Under the pieces are notes generated by a model that did not search any database, was not told the origin of the DNA, and saw only the letters and a list, made by a program, of their open reading frames with translations. Below, piece after piece: positions 22,460-44,719 of a DNA stretch of 64,000 nucleotides. This DNA is from Rhynchonema sp. JSB1_4 (Eukaryota > Nematoda > Chromadorea > Monhysterida > Xyalidae), in contig JASAMV010002805.1 in the NCBI GenBank assembly GCA_030248065.1, positions 124,001-188,000 of the forward strand, given 5' to 3'. The position numbers and the translations under genes are program-made. The first letter of the stretch is position 1. Each line of letters opens with the position of its first letter.

Positions 22460-25400
22460 TAGCCACCAGCCAGTCGATCGAGTGCAGTTTCGATTCGGGC
22501 ACATTTTGTGAATGGCGAAACGACGAGAATGGAATGGGCGACAATCTGGATTGGGTAATTGACCGATCAGTGAATATTGATGCCTGGCACAGCATACCGC
22601 GAACGCTCACTGCAAGTTTGTTAAAAATCGTTTGGTTTCTTGCTTGCATTGCAACGACAATGGGTCAGCATCGAACTGGTATTGGTCGCACAATGACTAT
22701 ATAAGAATTGGTTAAATTTTTTTCCTGAATCGTGAAGAGGGAAAGTGACGGGGCAATGACGTTGCGTTGCGTGATCGCACACAAAGTATGTGGTAAAGAG
22801 AATGTTTCAGACCTGCGGCAACGTGGTTGACCTGCTAGATTATTTTTAGCTGAAAATGTTTTGTCAAAAATACAAGTAGCATAGTGGTTAAGGTTGAACC
22901 TGAAGATCAGGGTAGATGAATTCTGATTTGGTCATTGTGCGACCAATACCATACGGATCGGCCAGGGCTGGTAACGATCAGGTGACCTCGTATCAAGGAT
23001 CCTTGCGCATTAATGCGTGCCGGTAAGGCTGTGATCAGATAAACGCGGAGCTGTAAATTTCAATTCAAGTTTCTGCAAGTAATTCTTTGCTTTTGGTTAA
23101 ACATCTCAGAAGGTGATCAGATAAACACGGAATGCGGAAATTTATAATTCCGCATTCATCTGATCGCAGCCTAATTTCGATCAGCGTCGTAGTCGCTATT
23201 GCAGAGTTTGATGAAGAAGACAGGATCGATCACCAAGTTTGACATCAGCTCCAAACTTTGTTGTTTGTATTTTTCATGTGGTTTGTTTGCGTTCGTACAA
23301 GGTGGTGAGCAAGCCAAAGGTGCCAACGGCAAGGCAGTGTTGCGCAGCGAGCTGATTGCCGATCCGACACGACGCGGCACGTTGGCGTTCAATTACTGGA
23401 AAACAGCCGTGCCGCCGACTTTGCAGGTGTTGCAGTTGCACTTATACAACACTTGTTTCGGGCCTAGACGCATTCTCAGGCTTACACGTGGGCTTACACC
23501 TGCTGAATGAAGGTATAGTCCAGCCACGAACTCATGAGACGACTTGTTTTGAAGTTAACTTGTACGGATCCAATAATGTTCCAGTTCCACGTATTTCGGA
23601 AATGAAAGAAAGAGAATCGCCTGTATTTTTTAAAAACACGCTCTCCACCTCGGTGCGTAAATTCCCTTTTGGCTCCCAAAACATGTGTGTGTTGAACAAC
23701 GTTGCTGTTCACGTAAGCACGCAACAAATTGAGGTCAGCCAGCTGGAACTTGTCATCATCTCTCTCGGCCCAATCTCTTTCTTTTGTTCGCAAAAACCCG
23801 TGTAACCGGCGGATTTTTGAATCTGGCCAAGCAAGCTTTAAAAACAGTCGTCTCATGAGCACGTGGTTGGACTATAAGCATGAGCCGTGGTGGTCGCCTA
23901 AACCGCCTTTAGGTACGAGTGTGATACAAACAAATATTGGTCGCTGGTTATCTGCATCGAGACGTGCTTTACCATTCAGGAAAAATCTTGGATGGATTCT
24001 TATAAGGTCATTGTGCGACCAATATCTTGTCACTCCCAACATGAACTGACATTCGTTTTGAGATCTGTATGCAAGTGGTCAATGATGAAAGTGTGCAATG
24101 TGTGGATGCAATCAGCGGTCTTGGACCTCAGTCCTGGTCAACAAGACTCGTCACCATTCCAGCGCAGCCAGAACGATTTCAGGTATTGGTCGCACAATGA
24201 CTAATGGAGAATTTATCCAAAATTCAAAGGATGGACCCTGATTCAGGCTCAGCCACGCTCAACTACTGTTTAACCACTAAGCTACTTGTATGTCCGACAA
24301 AACATTTTCATCTGAAAATATGAACCAGTAGCACAACCACCAGCTGACAGCAACGTGGTTGTTTTACTGGTTATTTTCAGGTGAAAATGTTTCGTGAGAA
24401 ATACAAGTAACTGAGTGGTTAACAGTGGCTGAGCGTGGCAGTTCCTGAATCAGGGTCCATCCTTTGACTTTTGGATAAATTCTCCATTAGTCATTGTGCG
24501 ACCAATATACAGTAATTACGGCACACAGCTAAAGAAATTTTAATGGTTTTCGACATCTAAACCAAGCAATTTCAACTTAGATCCTGCTAATAGCCACCAA
24601 TATCAACAATCAATTGGATGTGATTGGTTTGGACGATATTCGATTTGTGCAATACGATGACGCCAATCGGTACATCGCACGACAGCCAGTGCTCGGATTC
24701 GCTGGCGCACAGGTGCGCATCTGCACATTTTGGTGAAATACATAGGATTGTTGATATTTTGCACAAAATTATCTGCCTTCAAAACGCGCTCTCCAAGGTA
24801 CGCACACTGGATGTTGTCACCTTTTCGCCGCCGCCATCGACAAAGCAACCGACATTCACTGGCATCAAGACATTCTTGTCATCTCGATTCCCCACTGAAC
24901 CACATGAACTGGTTCGTTCGTTCAGCGGTCTGTCGCTTCGATGACATGTTCTGTCACAAATCAAAAATATTCACGATATGGGCCCAAATTCTCTCCGCCA
25001 CGGTGTCGAAATCCCCTGTTATTCCCCGCTGTTCACGTACGCATGCAACAAATTGAGGTCAGCTGGCCATGGAGTGGCGTGGCCAGCAGGTTAACTGCGG
25101 CGGTCTGAGTACGAGAAAGAGTTGAAAAATACTTATCACAGAAATTTTCACAACAAAGTTCTGTGAGAGGGTCACCCAAAGAGGGTCATTACAATAATGA
25201 GGAAGCATTGTATCTGCGATGATGAGATTTGCGCCTTAAATCTAATTTGTCTTTGACAGAAACAAATCGGTGGTGTTGATGTCAGTGAAACACTGCCGAA
25301 TCCGAACGTCGTCCGAATTATCCGATTGCGTCCGGCGAAATCAACGGTCCACTTTGAGAACGGCAAAGTGAAACCGAAAGTATCGGTCTCCGAAAAATTG

Positions 25401-25481
25401 GTTCAGTTGAACTTTTTCGACGATTATGTCGCGGATAGGATGGCCTATCGTCCGAACCCGAATTTGGGCAATCCAAGATAG
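22460..25481 (+). CDS. MAM-domain protein (C-terminal part), secreted or cell-surface
   Basis: Exons in order: about 22,460-22,554 (IECSFDSGTFCEWRND, the classical MAM opening), about 23,300-23,426 (KAVLRSELIADP then GTLAFNYWK), about 24,062-24,182 (ICMQVVNDESVQCVD), about 24,592-24,711 (LDVIGLDDIRF, the usual MAM ending) and a last exon of about 25,261-25,481 ending YRPNPNLGNPR and a stop. MAM domains are extracellular adhesion or oligomerisation modules in animals. The intron between 22.55 and 23.3 kb and those on either side of 24.1 kb carry several MITEs. The upstream cysteine-rich exons may belong to the same gene. No transmembrane segment is seen after the MAM domain. Exon edges are approximate, and a short exon near 23.21 kb is possible. 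Confidence 0.75.
22682..22946. mobile_element. MITE family 3, copy a (TTGGTCGCACAATGACTA termini, TA target)
   Basis: A 265-bp element with inverted ends TTGGTCGCACAATGACTA and its complement, flanked by TA (22680-22681, 22947-22948). The interior contains AGTAGCATAGTGGTTAAGG, a tRNA-head-like segment shared with copy c. Intronic in the MAM gene. Confidence 0.85.
23516..23874. mobile_element. MITE family 1, copy b (TAGTCCAGCC termini, TA target)
   Basis: A 359-bp element, reverse complement of the copy at 2844-3203, with the same ends and TA flanks (23514-23515, 23875-23876). Internal sequence is also conserved (for example AAATTGAGGTCAGCCAGCTG on the plus strand), so both are full copies. 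In an intron of the MAM gene. Confidence 0.88.
23937..24022. mobile_element. MITE family 3, short copy b
   Basis: Only 86 bp. Left end TTGGTCGC is followed by diverged sequence and the right end is CATTGTGCGACCAA; TA flanks at 23935-23936 and 24023-24024. Probably an internal-deletion derivative. Confidence 0.6.
24186..24505. mobile_element. MITE family 3, copy c, inserted at the donor of a MAM exon
   Basis: A 320-bp element with ends TTGGTCGCACAATGACTA and its complement and TA flanks (24184-24185, 24506-24507). It is nearly a full hairpin: 24,190-24,325 is complementary to 24,380-24,500. The left TA overlaps the GT donor (24183-24184) of the preceding MAM exon, so the intron now begins at the edge of the element. 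Confidence 0.85.
25018..25075. mobile_element. Fragment of MITE family 1
   Basis: CAACAAATTGAGGTCAGCTGG with flanking GTTCACGTACGCA matches the interior of the 23516-23874 element. No terminal repeats remain. Confidence 0.5.
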
Positions 25482-26358
25482 TGATTCATGATCATACCAC
25501 TTTTGTTTGCCTGATTGATGATCATGTACCACTTCTGTTTGCCCATTTCATTTCCGCATGCTCCAATCATTTTCAAGGCAAGGTCACGAATTCCATTCGT
25601 TTTATGAGGTGTTTACTTTTTTCTCTTGCGGTTTGATCGAAATAAAGACAACCACGCGCGATTCGTGACTGCATAATTGCTGGCAAGTTGCAACTCAGCC
25701 TGCACATTCATTGTGACACTGACAGTAACTGCGGATCGCGGATTAGCGGGCAACTGAAGGCCAGGCCAAGTGACCCGCTGAGAGCAAAAGCTTGCGGGAA
25801 AACCGGGTCCGCCAATCCGCAACCCGCCAACCCATAGCTTATGACTTCATGGTGAACTTGACGTGCAAAGGCCGGAAACCAAAACGCATCGCATCCAAAA
25901 GCAACCAGTCACCGTGACTGAATGAAATTCAAACTGCCGCGCTACAATTCGTGTTGAGAGCCTGGTCGCCTATTGCAAATCATACGGTAACTCGATCTCA
26001 GCTGATCACGACCGATCCCGCATATGGTCAATAAATCGATCATCTTTTGTTCATTTTTTATTTGTTTTCCGCTATTTTCTTCAACATTAGCCGCTTTTTG
26101 GTCAATTTCCATGGTGCTGGAAGTTTTTGTTCTCATTAAACCGATTTTCGGTAAAATTCCCCCTTTCTTATTTGAGACAAAAATTTGGCGTTTTTCACTG
26201 CTTTTGATGGCCGTTATTGTGTGCGATTCACTTTCAGTCAACCTTTATTTGTCTCTATTCTGTGCACAAACGCCTAATATTGCGTTGGTCGTCAGTGATG
26301 GCCGATTAGTATGGGATTATCCACCTGAAATCGACCACAATCAAACCAAAGACGAGCA
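25482..26358. other. Intergenic spacer, MAM gene to KDM5
   Basis: About 880 bp without a recognisable exon. It should contain the 3' end of the MAM transcript and the KDM5 promoter. A strongly hydrophobic ORF at 26024-26380 overlaps the KDM5 start and is judged a chance frame. Confidence 0.5.
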
Positions 26359-37536
<11,178 letters not shown>

Positions 37537-38510
37537 CCCGTTCATATGCCACAGCTGCACCCAGTATTGTCAACACGGACGCGGAGTGTTATAATTGTGC
37601 TTTTCAGTGAAATACGGTTCCAAACCTTTCCTTACCATTGACGTACCGGTTGATCTGATTTCATGCTCTTGCTGTATTCTTGTTTATCGGAAAATTTGTG
37701 TCAATTCGTTTTTCACTGCGTTGTTGTGTTACTTTTTTCTCTTCTCTTGTGTCATAAGACGGTAGTTTTAAACTGAGCACTCTGTTCTCATTTGTCTTGC
37801 TGTTCTTGAAGAACATTGTGTAAATTGCGTACTTGTTGTGGTACCAAAATGATACAGATGGATAATGTTGGTGAAGTATTGTCTCCGTTAAACACATTCT
37901 GTCTATTTTGTTCATGATTGTCCTGAGCTTTTCATCGATATATGTAGTTTCTATCTAGCGTTTCGGTTTAGTTGCTGTTATCGCTCATTAGCGTTCTTCT
38001 GTAACCAAACACCGCGTTGCGTTGTACATATTTTGTCCATGTGTGCAGTTATAGTACCAGCTTGTTTCTCATTTTCAAGAATCTGGCAAGAACATCTCGC
38101 AATTAATAAATGTTTGGTGGTGAATTTTCTTTACGTATGATTGTGTGCAGTGACCGCAGGACTGTAGATACACAGAATTATGTTCGTTCTAGTTCATAAG
38201 GCCCCATGTCAGTCGTTAGTATCCACACATCCCTCTCCTTTCTCCGCTGTCCAGGTATTCTATGAAGTTCTAGGTAAACCCCACGTTCTACCACGTAGCG
38301 TATTTTGTCACAGTTGTTATTGTTGTTGCGTGCTCTGAATGTTTGTCTGATTTCTGAAAATTTGCCGGTTTAGTTTGCTTGTTTGTTGAGTTGTTGTTCC
38401 ACATCTGGCATTACGATACATGTGTTACAAATAAACTGTTTATTTTCTGTGTGAATTGAAATTTATCATAAATGATTATGTGCCATAAATAGTATGAATA
38501 ATGCATCATA
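37537..38510 (+). other. 3' flank of KDM5, probable 3' UTR
   Basis: T-rich, non-coding. AATAAA signals occur at about 38,105 and 38,430. No other gene is seen before the repeat array starts near 38.8 kb. Confidence 0.5.
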
Positions 38511-38840
38511 CAACAGGCGCGGTCAACCACGAAAGCATTATCCTAGAAATCCAACAAAATCAGCCAATAGTACTGCCGTCACGCGCGAGAAATCATGTGA
38601 TTTGACCACAACATCACAAGCCACGCGATTTACACGTGATGTTTCACAATGAAGCGAGGGCACAATCATTGTTCTCTTCAGTTTTACCGTGAATTCATGA
38701 GAACATTCATGTAGAAAGCATACAATTCGATGTTGAATCGAACTCAACGTCACACACGCCGACGTAGCAGTGGTCGCATTTATGTCGCATTTATCGGCAT
38801 CCTGAACCCTAAAGCACTGGCACCGGTTCTTCACGTCCAG

Positions 38841-39690
38841 AAAACATGTTTCCCAGGGACGTCATTTGGATAAAATGTTCGAAGGTAGCCGAATTCCACG
38901 TGCCGCATGTCGAAACGCCGATTCAGGATGCCGATGAATGCGACCACTGGCTACGTCGGCGTGTGTGACGTTGAGTGCGATTCAACAACGTACGGCATCA
39001 AATTGTGCGCTTTCTACGACCCCCCAAGCGGCAGCAAGTCACGTCAACACTCGTGTATGTGCGAGCACTAAACAGTGATGTAGTTGGTCGGAGCAAGAAA
39101 GCTAGCTAGCTGGAGGGGTCCGGCGCAAGAAAGCTAGCTAGCTAGCCGGGTACCCCGATTTGGGGGGGTATTGGTCCAGAAGTCAAAAACAGGGGATAAA
39201 AAGGTCGAAATTATGCTAAAATAAGCCTTAAAATGCGTGTTTTTGTGCATGTGTGAGAAAATTTGAACGAATTTGACCATTTTGGCCCATAAAATGGTCA
39301 TTTTGGCACTAAAATCAACACTTTTTTTACTTGGTGACCGGAGCAAGAAAGCTAGCTAGCGAGTTTGGGGGGTATGGGTTCCGGAGCAAGAAAGCTACCT
39401 AGCAGTTGGGGGGGGGGGGGTACCCCCCATACCCCCCAACCACATCACTGGCACTAAATGAAGCACAGCTGCTTCGTGTATTGACCGTACCAGTAACCGG
39501 CGGAGGAGGGTTGACGTTTGATTGCGCCTGGAACAACGCGATGGATCTCGACCGCTCGGGGATGGTGGACACAACGACCGTAACCTCTATGGTGTTTCAC
39601 GCGTCAGTTGTGTTATGTCGGTTTTGTAGTAAATTTCCAAATTCGCTACCGCACAGTAAAATACGCCAAACACTTAATGTCAAGTTATAA
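38841..39690 (+). pseudogene. Family B coding-like block in unit L1
   Basis: A coding-like stretch MFPRDVIWIKCSKVAEFHVP then DADECDHWLRRR (38,848-38,965) is followed by TYGIKLCAFYDPPSGSKSRQ (about 38,990-39,050). A hAT-like MITE then splits the exon, which resumes with NEAQLLRVLTVPVTGGGG and FDCAWNNAMDLDRSGMVD. Unrecognised. The block is divergent from family A of the neighbouring unit, which has a similar TYG..LC.FYDPP exon. The ORF part around GGGGLTFDCAWNN is antisense to a KDM5 fragment, so it may not be genuine coding sequence. Confidence 0.45.
39073..39450. mobile_element. hAT-like MITE, unit L1 (8-bp target duplication)
   Basis: 378 bp with ends CAGTGATGTAGTTGG and CCAACCACATCACTG, flanked by GCACTAAA at 39065-39072 and 39451-39458. 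Inside are four GCAAGAAAGCTAGCTAGC-type motifs and G-runs. The 8-bp duplication and CAGTG ends fit hAT elements. The long minus-strand ORF inside is not a transposase. Confidence 0.92.
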
Positions 39691-40536
39691 ACCCGAACGC
39701 TAACCGTGCGCGGTTCTGAAACATTGCGCGCAGCTGCCTGTCTGGCTGGCAAGCTGCGCGTGGGTTGGTTGTCCGAATGTTTCAGAAGTTGATTTTTGGG
39801 TTTAGAACCTGATATCAACTATGGGGCGTACTTTACTGTGCGGCAGCGAATTTGGAAATATACGTAAGTATGCTTGATGCGACAAGAATTGGTCGGGTCG
39901 GGACTTAAGGTGCGGTGAGTCGATGATATGAGAGCAACATACTGCATGCGCGTTACCGACGTCATTTGTTGATGTTTCACGGACGCAAAGAAGTTTACGT
40001 ATACGTTTGCACAAACAGTAATGTTTCAAGCGAGCATTAAACCAGCTCGTGTCTATTCTCACGTGGCGCGACCATCTGGTGCATTCGCACTGATGATATA
40101 ACTGAACGACCGTCTAGGAAAGTGGGTTGAAACGGGCAACCAAAAGGCACATTGGTGCACGACCGATTCACATTGCAAATCAACCAACCACCAAGACAGA
40201 GCACGACGTGTCCTCATTATCACATCGATGCTCATTGACGTATCGCGGAAAGTATTCATTACCCAACTTTCTGATCACCCAACATTGTGTGCACAGCGCG
40301 ACCGTGTCGTCTTGTTCGTTGGATGGCTTCCCTCGATGCACACATTTCAATTCAACATCGTCTTTAAGTTGGATTTAGATTCCGTGTTTATTACCAGATT
40401 TTGACGCGCACAACGTTAAAACGGCATTTCTTATTTTACAGCACGATGCACACAATGCAGCATGAACAAAATGAGATCAACTCTGGATTTCTCTTTCGAT
40501 CAACTTTTGGCTCAGGCTTCGATTCAGGCTTAGGCT

Positions 40537-41014
40537 TAGTTTTAAAATTTACCTTTTTTGCCCCAGTTAGTTGCAGGTAGAACAGCAGGATGTACTGAAG
40601 ACCCGCCTGGGTGTACTTTTTTAAGTACAGGCCTAACTGCTGTTCTGAATCGGTGCTTGTCTACATTCATGGCCGAAACAAGACAGCCATTTATCTAGCT
40701 ATTATTAATTTCTTCTTTCGTTAATTTAATTTCTAATTTTCCTAGTCTAGAAAATGGTTGTAAAAGCCGATTCTCTAGGAACTCGTTTTTTCTCTGCTTT
40801 TTATGGGGCTAGGTTTTTAGTTTATTTGGTATTTTGCAAAAAAAAGTTTTTATTTTTGCGCAATTTTTTAAATTTGCTCTTGCTCGCTTTTTTGCCTTCA
40901 TTTATTTCTCTGTTTTTTCCTTTTCATTGCTGCCTTCATCAAGCTCTCACTTTTTATAGTGTCTTCTACTAATAGATAATATTAATCTGTCACAACTTTC
41001 AATTTTTACAAATA
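40537..41014. repeat. About 480-bp insertion specific to unit L1
   Basis: Units 2 and 3 read GGCTTAGGCTTAGGCCCCAG without a break; in L1 the same place is opened by a T-rich segment containing a GTACTTTTTTAAGTAC palindrome. No ends or target duplication were recognised. Confidence 0.6.
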
Positions 41015-41179
41015 GGCCCCAGCCAGGAAGACATGTGCACATTTCTCATGTCCACGCCTAACTTAAAGCCTAAAACGAGACCTCAACACAATTAGGATAC
41101 GGCAGTTTCGCGTCAGTTGGATTCCGTTTATGTGAATTCTATCTCCCGATCTTTATAACTACTAAAATAGGTCTTGGTT

Positions 41180-43213
41180 TCACATCATATCTTTTGGCGG
41201 CTCGACCTTCTTCTTTTTGAAGCCTTCGATGAAATCGATTCCTGAAGTTAGCAGGACGCGCAGTGAACGAAACTAAATATGTACATCGCGAACCAGTCGC
41301 AAGCTCCGCGACGGAAAAGCTCACCCCCGGTGGACAATCGTGCCATCGCACGTTGTGCACACGCCATCAACTCATCTTCACCTGACACCGATGTGCCACC
41401 ATTCTGGGCGTTCGGACCGGCCCCATAATCTGAAGCAGCCTTACACAATCAGCTTAATGTAAATGCAATGCAACAAAATGTTTCCAACAAAACAAAATAT
41501 ATGTTTGCACAAACAGTAATGTTTCAAGCGAGCATGAAACCAGCTCGTGTCTATTCTCACGTGGCGCGACCATCTGGTGCATTCGCACTGATGATATAAC
41601 CGAACGACCGTCTAGGAAAGTAGGTTGAAACGGGCAACCAAAAGGCACATTGGTGCACGACCGATTCACATTGCAAATCAACCAACCACCAAGACAAAGC
41701 ACGACGTGTCCTCATTATTACATCGATGCTCATTGACGTATGGCGGAAATTATTCATTACCCAACTTTCTGATCACCCAACATTGTGTGCACAGCGCGAC
41801 CGTGTCGTCTTGTTCGTTGGATGGCTTCCCTCGATGCACACAATTCCAACTCAACATCGTCTTTAAGTTGGATTTGGATTGCGTGTTTATTACCAGATTT
41901 TGACGCGCACAACGTTGAAACGGCATTTCTTATCTTACTTGGCACGATGCACACAATGCAGCATGAACAAAATGAGATGACTTCATAACTACTAAAATAT
42001 ATGTTGTTGTTGGTTGCTTTTGGTTTCACATCACATCTTTTGGCGGCTCGACCTTCTTCTTTTTGAAGCCTTCGATGAAATCGATTCCTGAAGTTAGCAG
42101 GACGCGCAGTGAACGAAACTAAACATGTACATCGTGAACCAGTCGCAAGCTCCGCGACGGAAAAGCTCACCCCCCGGTGGCCAATCGTGCCATCGCGCGT
42201 TGTGCACACGCCATCAACTCATCTTCACCTGACACCGATGTGCCAGCATTTTGGGCGTTCGGATCGGCCCCATAATCTGAAGCAGCCTTACACAATCAGC
42301 TTAATGTAAATGCAATGCAACAAAATGTTTCCCAACCACACCTGACGTTTTTGACTGATCGGTCGAGGTCGGCGTACGTTTGCTGACGAGTGTCAGCACA
42401 GCCTCTGCGCCACTGGGTGGGGATTCGGTCGGACGTTCGTTGACGCAGCGATCTGGTCCCTGATTCTGAGAGGATCAGCCTTGTTTCCTTGGGTTCATTT
42501 GAATGTCATTTAGTATTGATGTTCACGTACCGTTGTCTCGGTGAATTCACCATTGGTAGGCGAACCCACGTGCGCGTTGTACAGACGACGGATTCGCTTC
42601 ATTTGACCGATGTGTGGGGTCGGTGGCTGAGGCGCTGAAAAAAAAATATTACAACTCAAAATAGAGTTTGTTATCAAATAAAAAAATCTGTGAAGGGTAC
42701 GTCGGAAGTGGATTTGCATGATTTCGGGCGCCGTTCCGAGCAGCCCTCCGTGATAGTAGTTGCTGAGGGTCTCGTCGCAGTGAATCGGGAACTCGGTTTT
42801 CGACAGTGGGCCGACGCCTAAAGAGTATGATCATGTTTATGAGTTTGTCTGATAATATTTAGCCACACAAGTGGCACAGTTGTGTAAAATATGCAGAAGG
42901 CACGAACGTCTTAAAAAAACTGTCGCATTCGTAAACAGAAGAAAAGTTACCAAAATCGACACTTTCGTCGACTCGCGAATCGCATTGAGGCATAACTGAG
43001 GGCTACTTTTTTAAACTTGATTTTGAAATGGCTGACCATAGCCGTAATACTCGAATTCATTGGCTGCACGTTGTACGGCGCCATCGATGGCTTCAGCCCA
43101 GCCAGGAATCGTTGGAACGCGCCCGGTTCAAAATCGATATTTGGCACGCAGAACGCCGGACCGGTTTGCGAGTTGTCCGCGACCAACGCAGCAACCGATT
43201 TTGCTTGATTCAT
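41180..43213 (-). pseudogene. Family A copy in unit L1 (five exons, frameshifted)
   Basis: Unidentified protein of about 225 residues, not matched to any family I know. Exons: A1 43037-43213 (MNQAKSVAALVADNSQTG), A2 42701-42817 (KTEFPIHCDETLSNYYHGG), A3 42531-42634 (IGQMKRIRRLYNAHVGSP), A4 42171-42286 and again 41325-41439 (GEDELMACAQRAMARL), A5 42026-42087 and again 41180-41241 (FIEGFKKKKVEPPKDMM then stop). All GT-AG boundaries have compatible phases, so the family was once, or elsewhere still is, a real spliced gene. This copy has a one-base deletion in A1 (at CAGCCAATGAATTC) that shifts the frame, and its A4/A5 part is duplicated. Confidence 0.7.
41480..42309. repeat. Internal partial duplication inside unit L1
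   Basis: 41,500-41,980 repeats 40,000-40,445, and 42,000-42,310 repeats 41,155-41,460, giving L1 two copies of family A exons A4 and A5 and of part of the spacer. This makes L1 longer than L2. Confidence 0.85.
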
Positions 43214-44016
43214 CTGAAATGACAATGAAATAAGGGGCCGGTTCCAAATTTGGGAATCTAATTAGGTCGGATGGGATCTGACCTTAGGTGATCGATACCT
43301 TTTCGTATTGAGGAAAATTCGAGCTATTGTGTTTCGTAGCACTAACGTGAAAGCGGTTTAAGCTGATCAAAGCTGTGTACTGACTGACATCGGCAGATCT
43401 CAAAATATCCAAGCTAAAAAGGGCATGAATAGTCACCCAGGAGAAAGCCAATCCTAGTTTTGCATTGTATTGTTCGACTAATCCTGCCAAATTGAAAAAT
43501 CTACTTTTTTATTAGAAATATTATGGACGCGCTATAAGCGGAAGGTCCGTCGAGTGGAAAATACTGTAAGTGGTCATGATGTCATGAACTAACGGAAGGC
43601 ATGATGAATTCAAATTCGATGAAAATGTGTTTTGAGAATTGGAAATAATGCGAATGGTTTTTATTTCGTCGATGGTTTTTTATTCGTGCGTGGCAGTACC
43701 GTAACCCTTCGGCTATTTTTTACAGTATACTTACTCGGTCGATACACGGAGCAGCTGTGCCTCATTCAGTGCGTGTTCGCAGAAACGCGAATGTTGACGT
43801 GACTTGCTGCCGTTCGGGGGTCGTAGAAGGAGCACAATTCGATGCCGTACGTTGTACGTCTGGGCCGTTTTTCGTTTTTTTAAGTTCTGAATTTCCTTGA
43901 TTTTCCCTGATTTTTCAGGGAAAGTACTCTGATTTTCAAGGAAAATCAGTTTTTTTTTCAATTTTTTTAAAAAATTTTTGACCAATTTTTACTTTGTCGA
44001 GATACGTCGATATACG

Positions 44017-44396
44017 ACGTCGTCTCCGCTGCCTCAATTGCGGCCTTTAAATCTAAACTAAACTCACGTGGTCGAGACGTAGTTTCTCGCCATATTTCAA
44101 CAAAATTCTCAGCCGTCGTTGACTGATCTCCTCAGTCACTGAGTTGCTGCTTTCAGGTAATCGTCAATTTCGTTATCGCCTGTTTTCATCTCGTGTCCGC
44201 CATTGATCACTGATTTTTCGTCTGTCGTTGCTGTGTTTTTGGTTGGTTTAGAATTTCTCTGGTACGTTTTGTCGTTTGTTCATTCATGATTATCATTATG
44301 TTACGTACACTCATATGTTTATTTTTCAGATATTTTCCGGATCTCGTTGTAGTTCTTTGCGTGAGCTTGCAAATAAATAAAAAAAAATAAAAAAAA
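44017..44396 (+). repeat. 380-bp insertion with A-rich end, unit L1
   Basis: Present in unit 1 (also 63092-63471) and absent from units 2 and 3, where GATATACGGAGTTTGAG is continuous. It ends in AAATAAATAAAAAAAAATAA, like a retroposed sequence. On the minus strand it has a coding-like stretch EISQRRLRILLKYGEKLRLD before a GTGAGT, so it may carry a gene fragment. Confidence 0.6.
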
Positions 44397-44719
44397 GTTT
44401 GAGTTTCAGTGATGACCCCTGCCAAAGTTGGTCCCATAATGCGGGTCTGATATGGGATCTTTACAACTCGCCAGAAAAGGGTTAAAACCCGTTTATTTTG
44501 CCTCAGAACACATAGAATTACTTCATTTAACCACGTTTTCTTCCCAACTTGAGCATTTTCCAATTTTTTGGGGGCATATTTTGGTCTGGGCGTTTAAATA
44601 AACGTTTTAAAAAACGATTTTGAAAAAAAACGTTTTTTGCCCAACCATGAGCAGTGGTCGCATTTATCGGCATCCTGAAGCACTGGTGTCCTGAAGCACT
44701 GGCACCGGTTCTTCACGTC

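Noticed and set aside
39134..39346. Conserved 70-residue ORF repeated in several units (also 45016-45231 and 62257-62472)
   Set aside because: It lies wholly inside the hAT-like MITE and is conserved only because the copies are recent duplicates; no transposase similarity.
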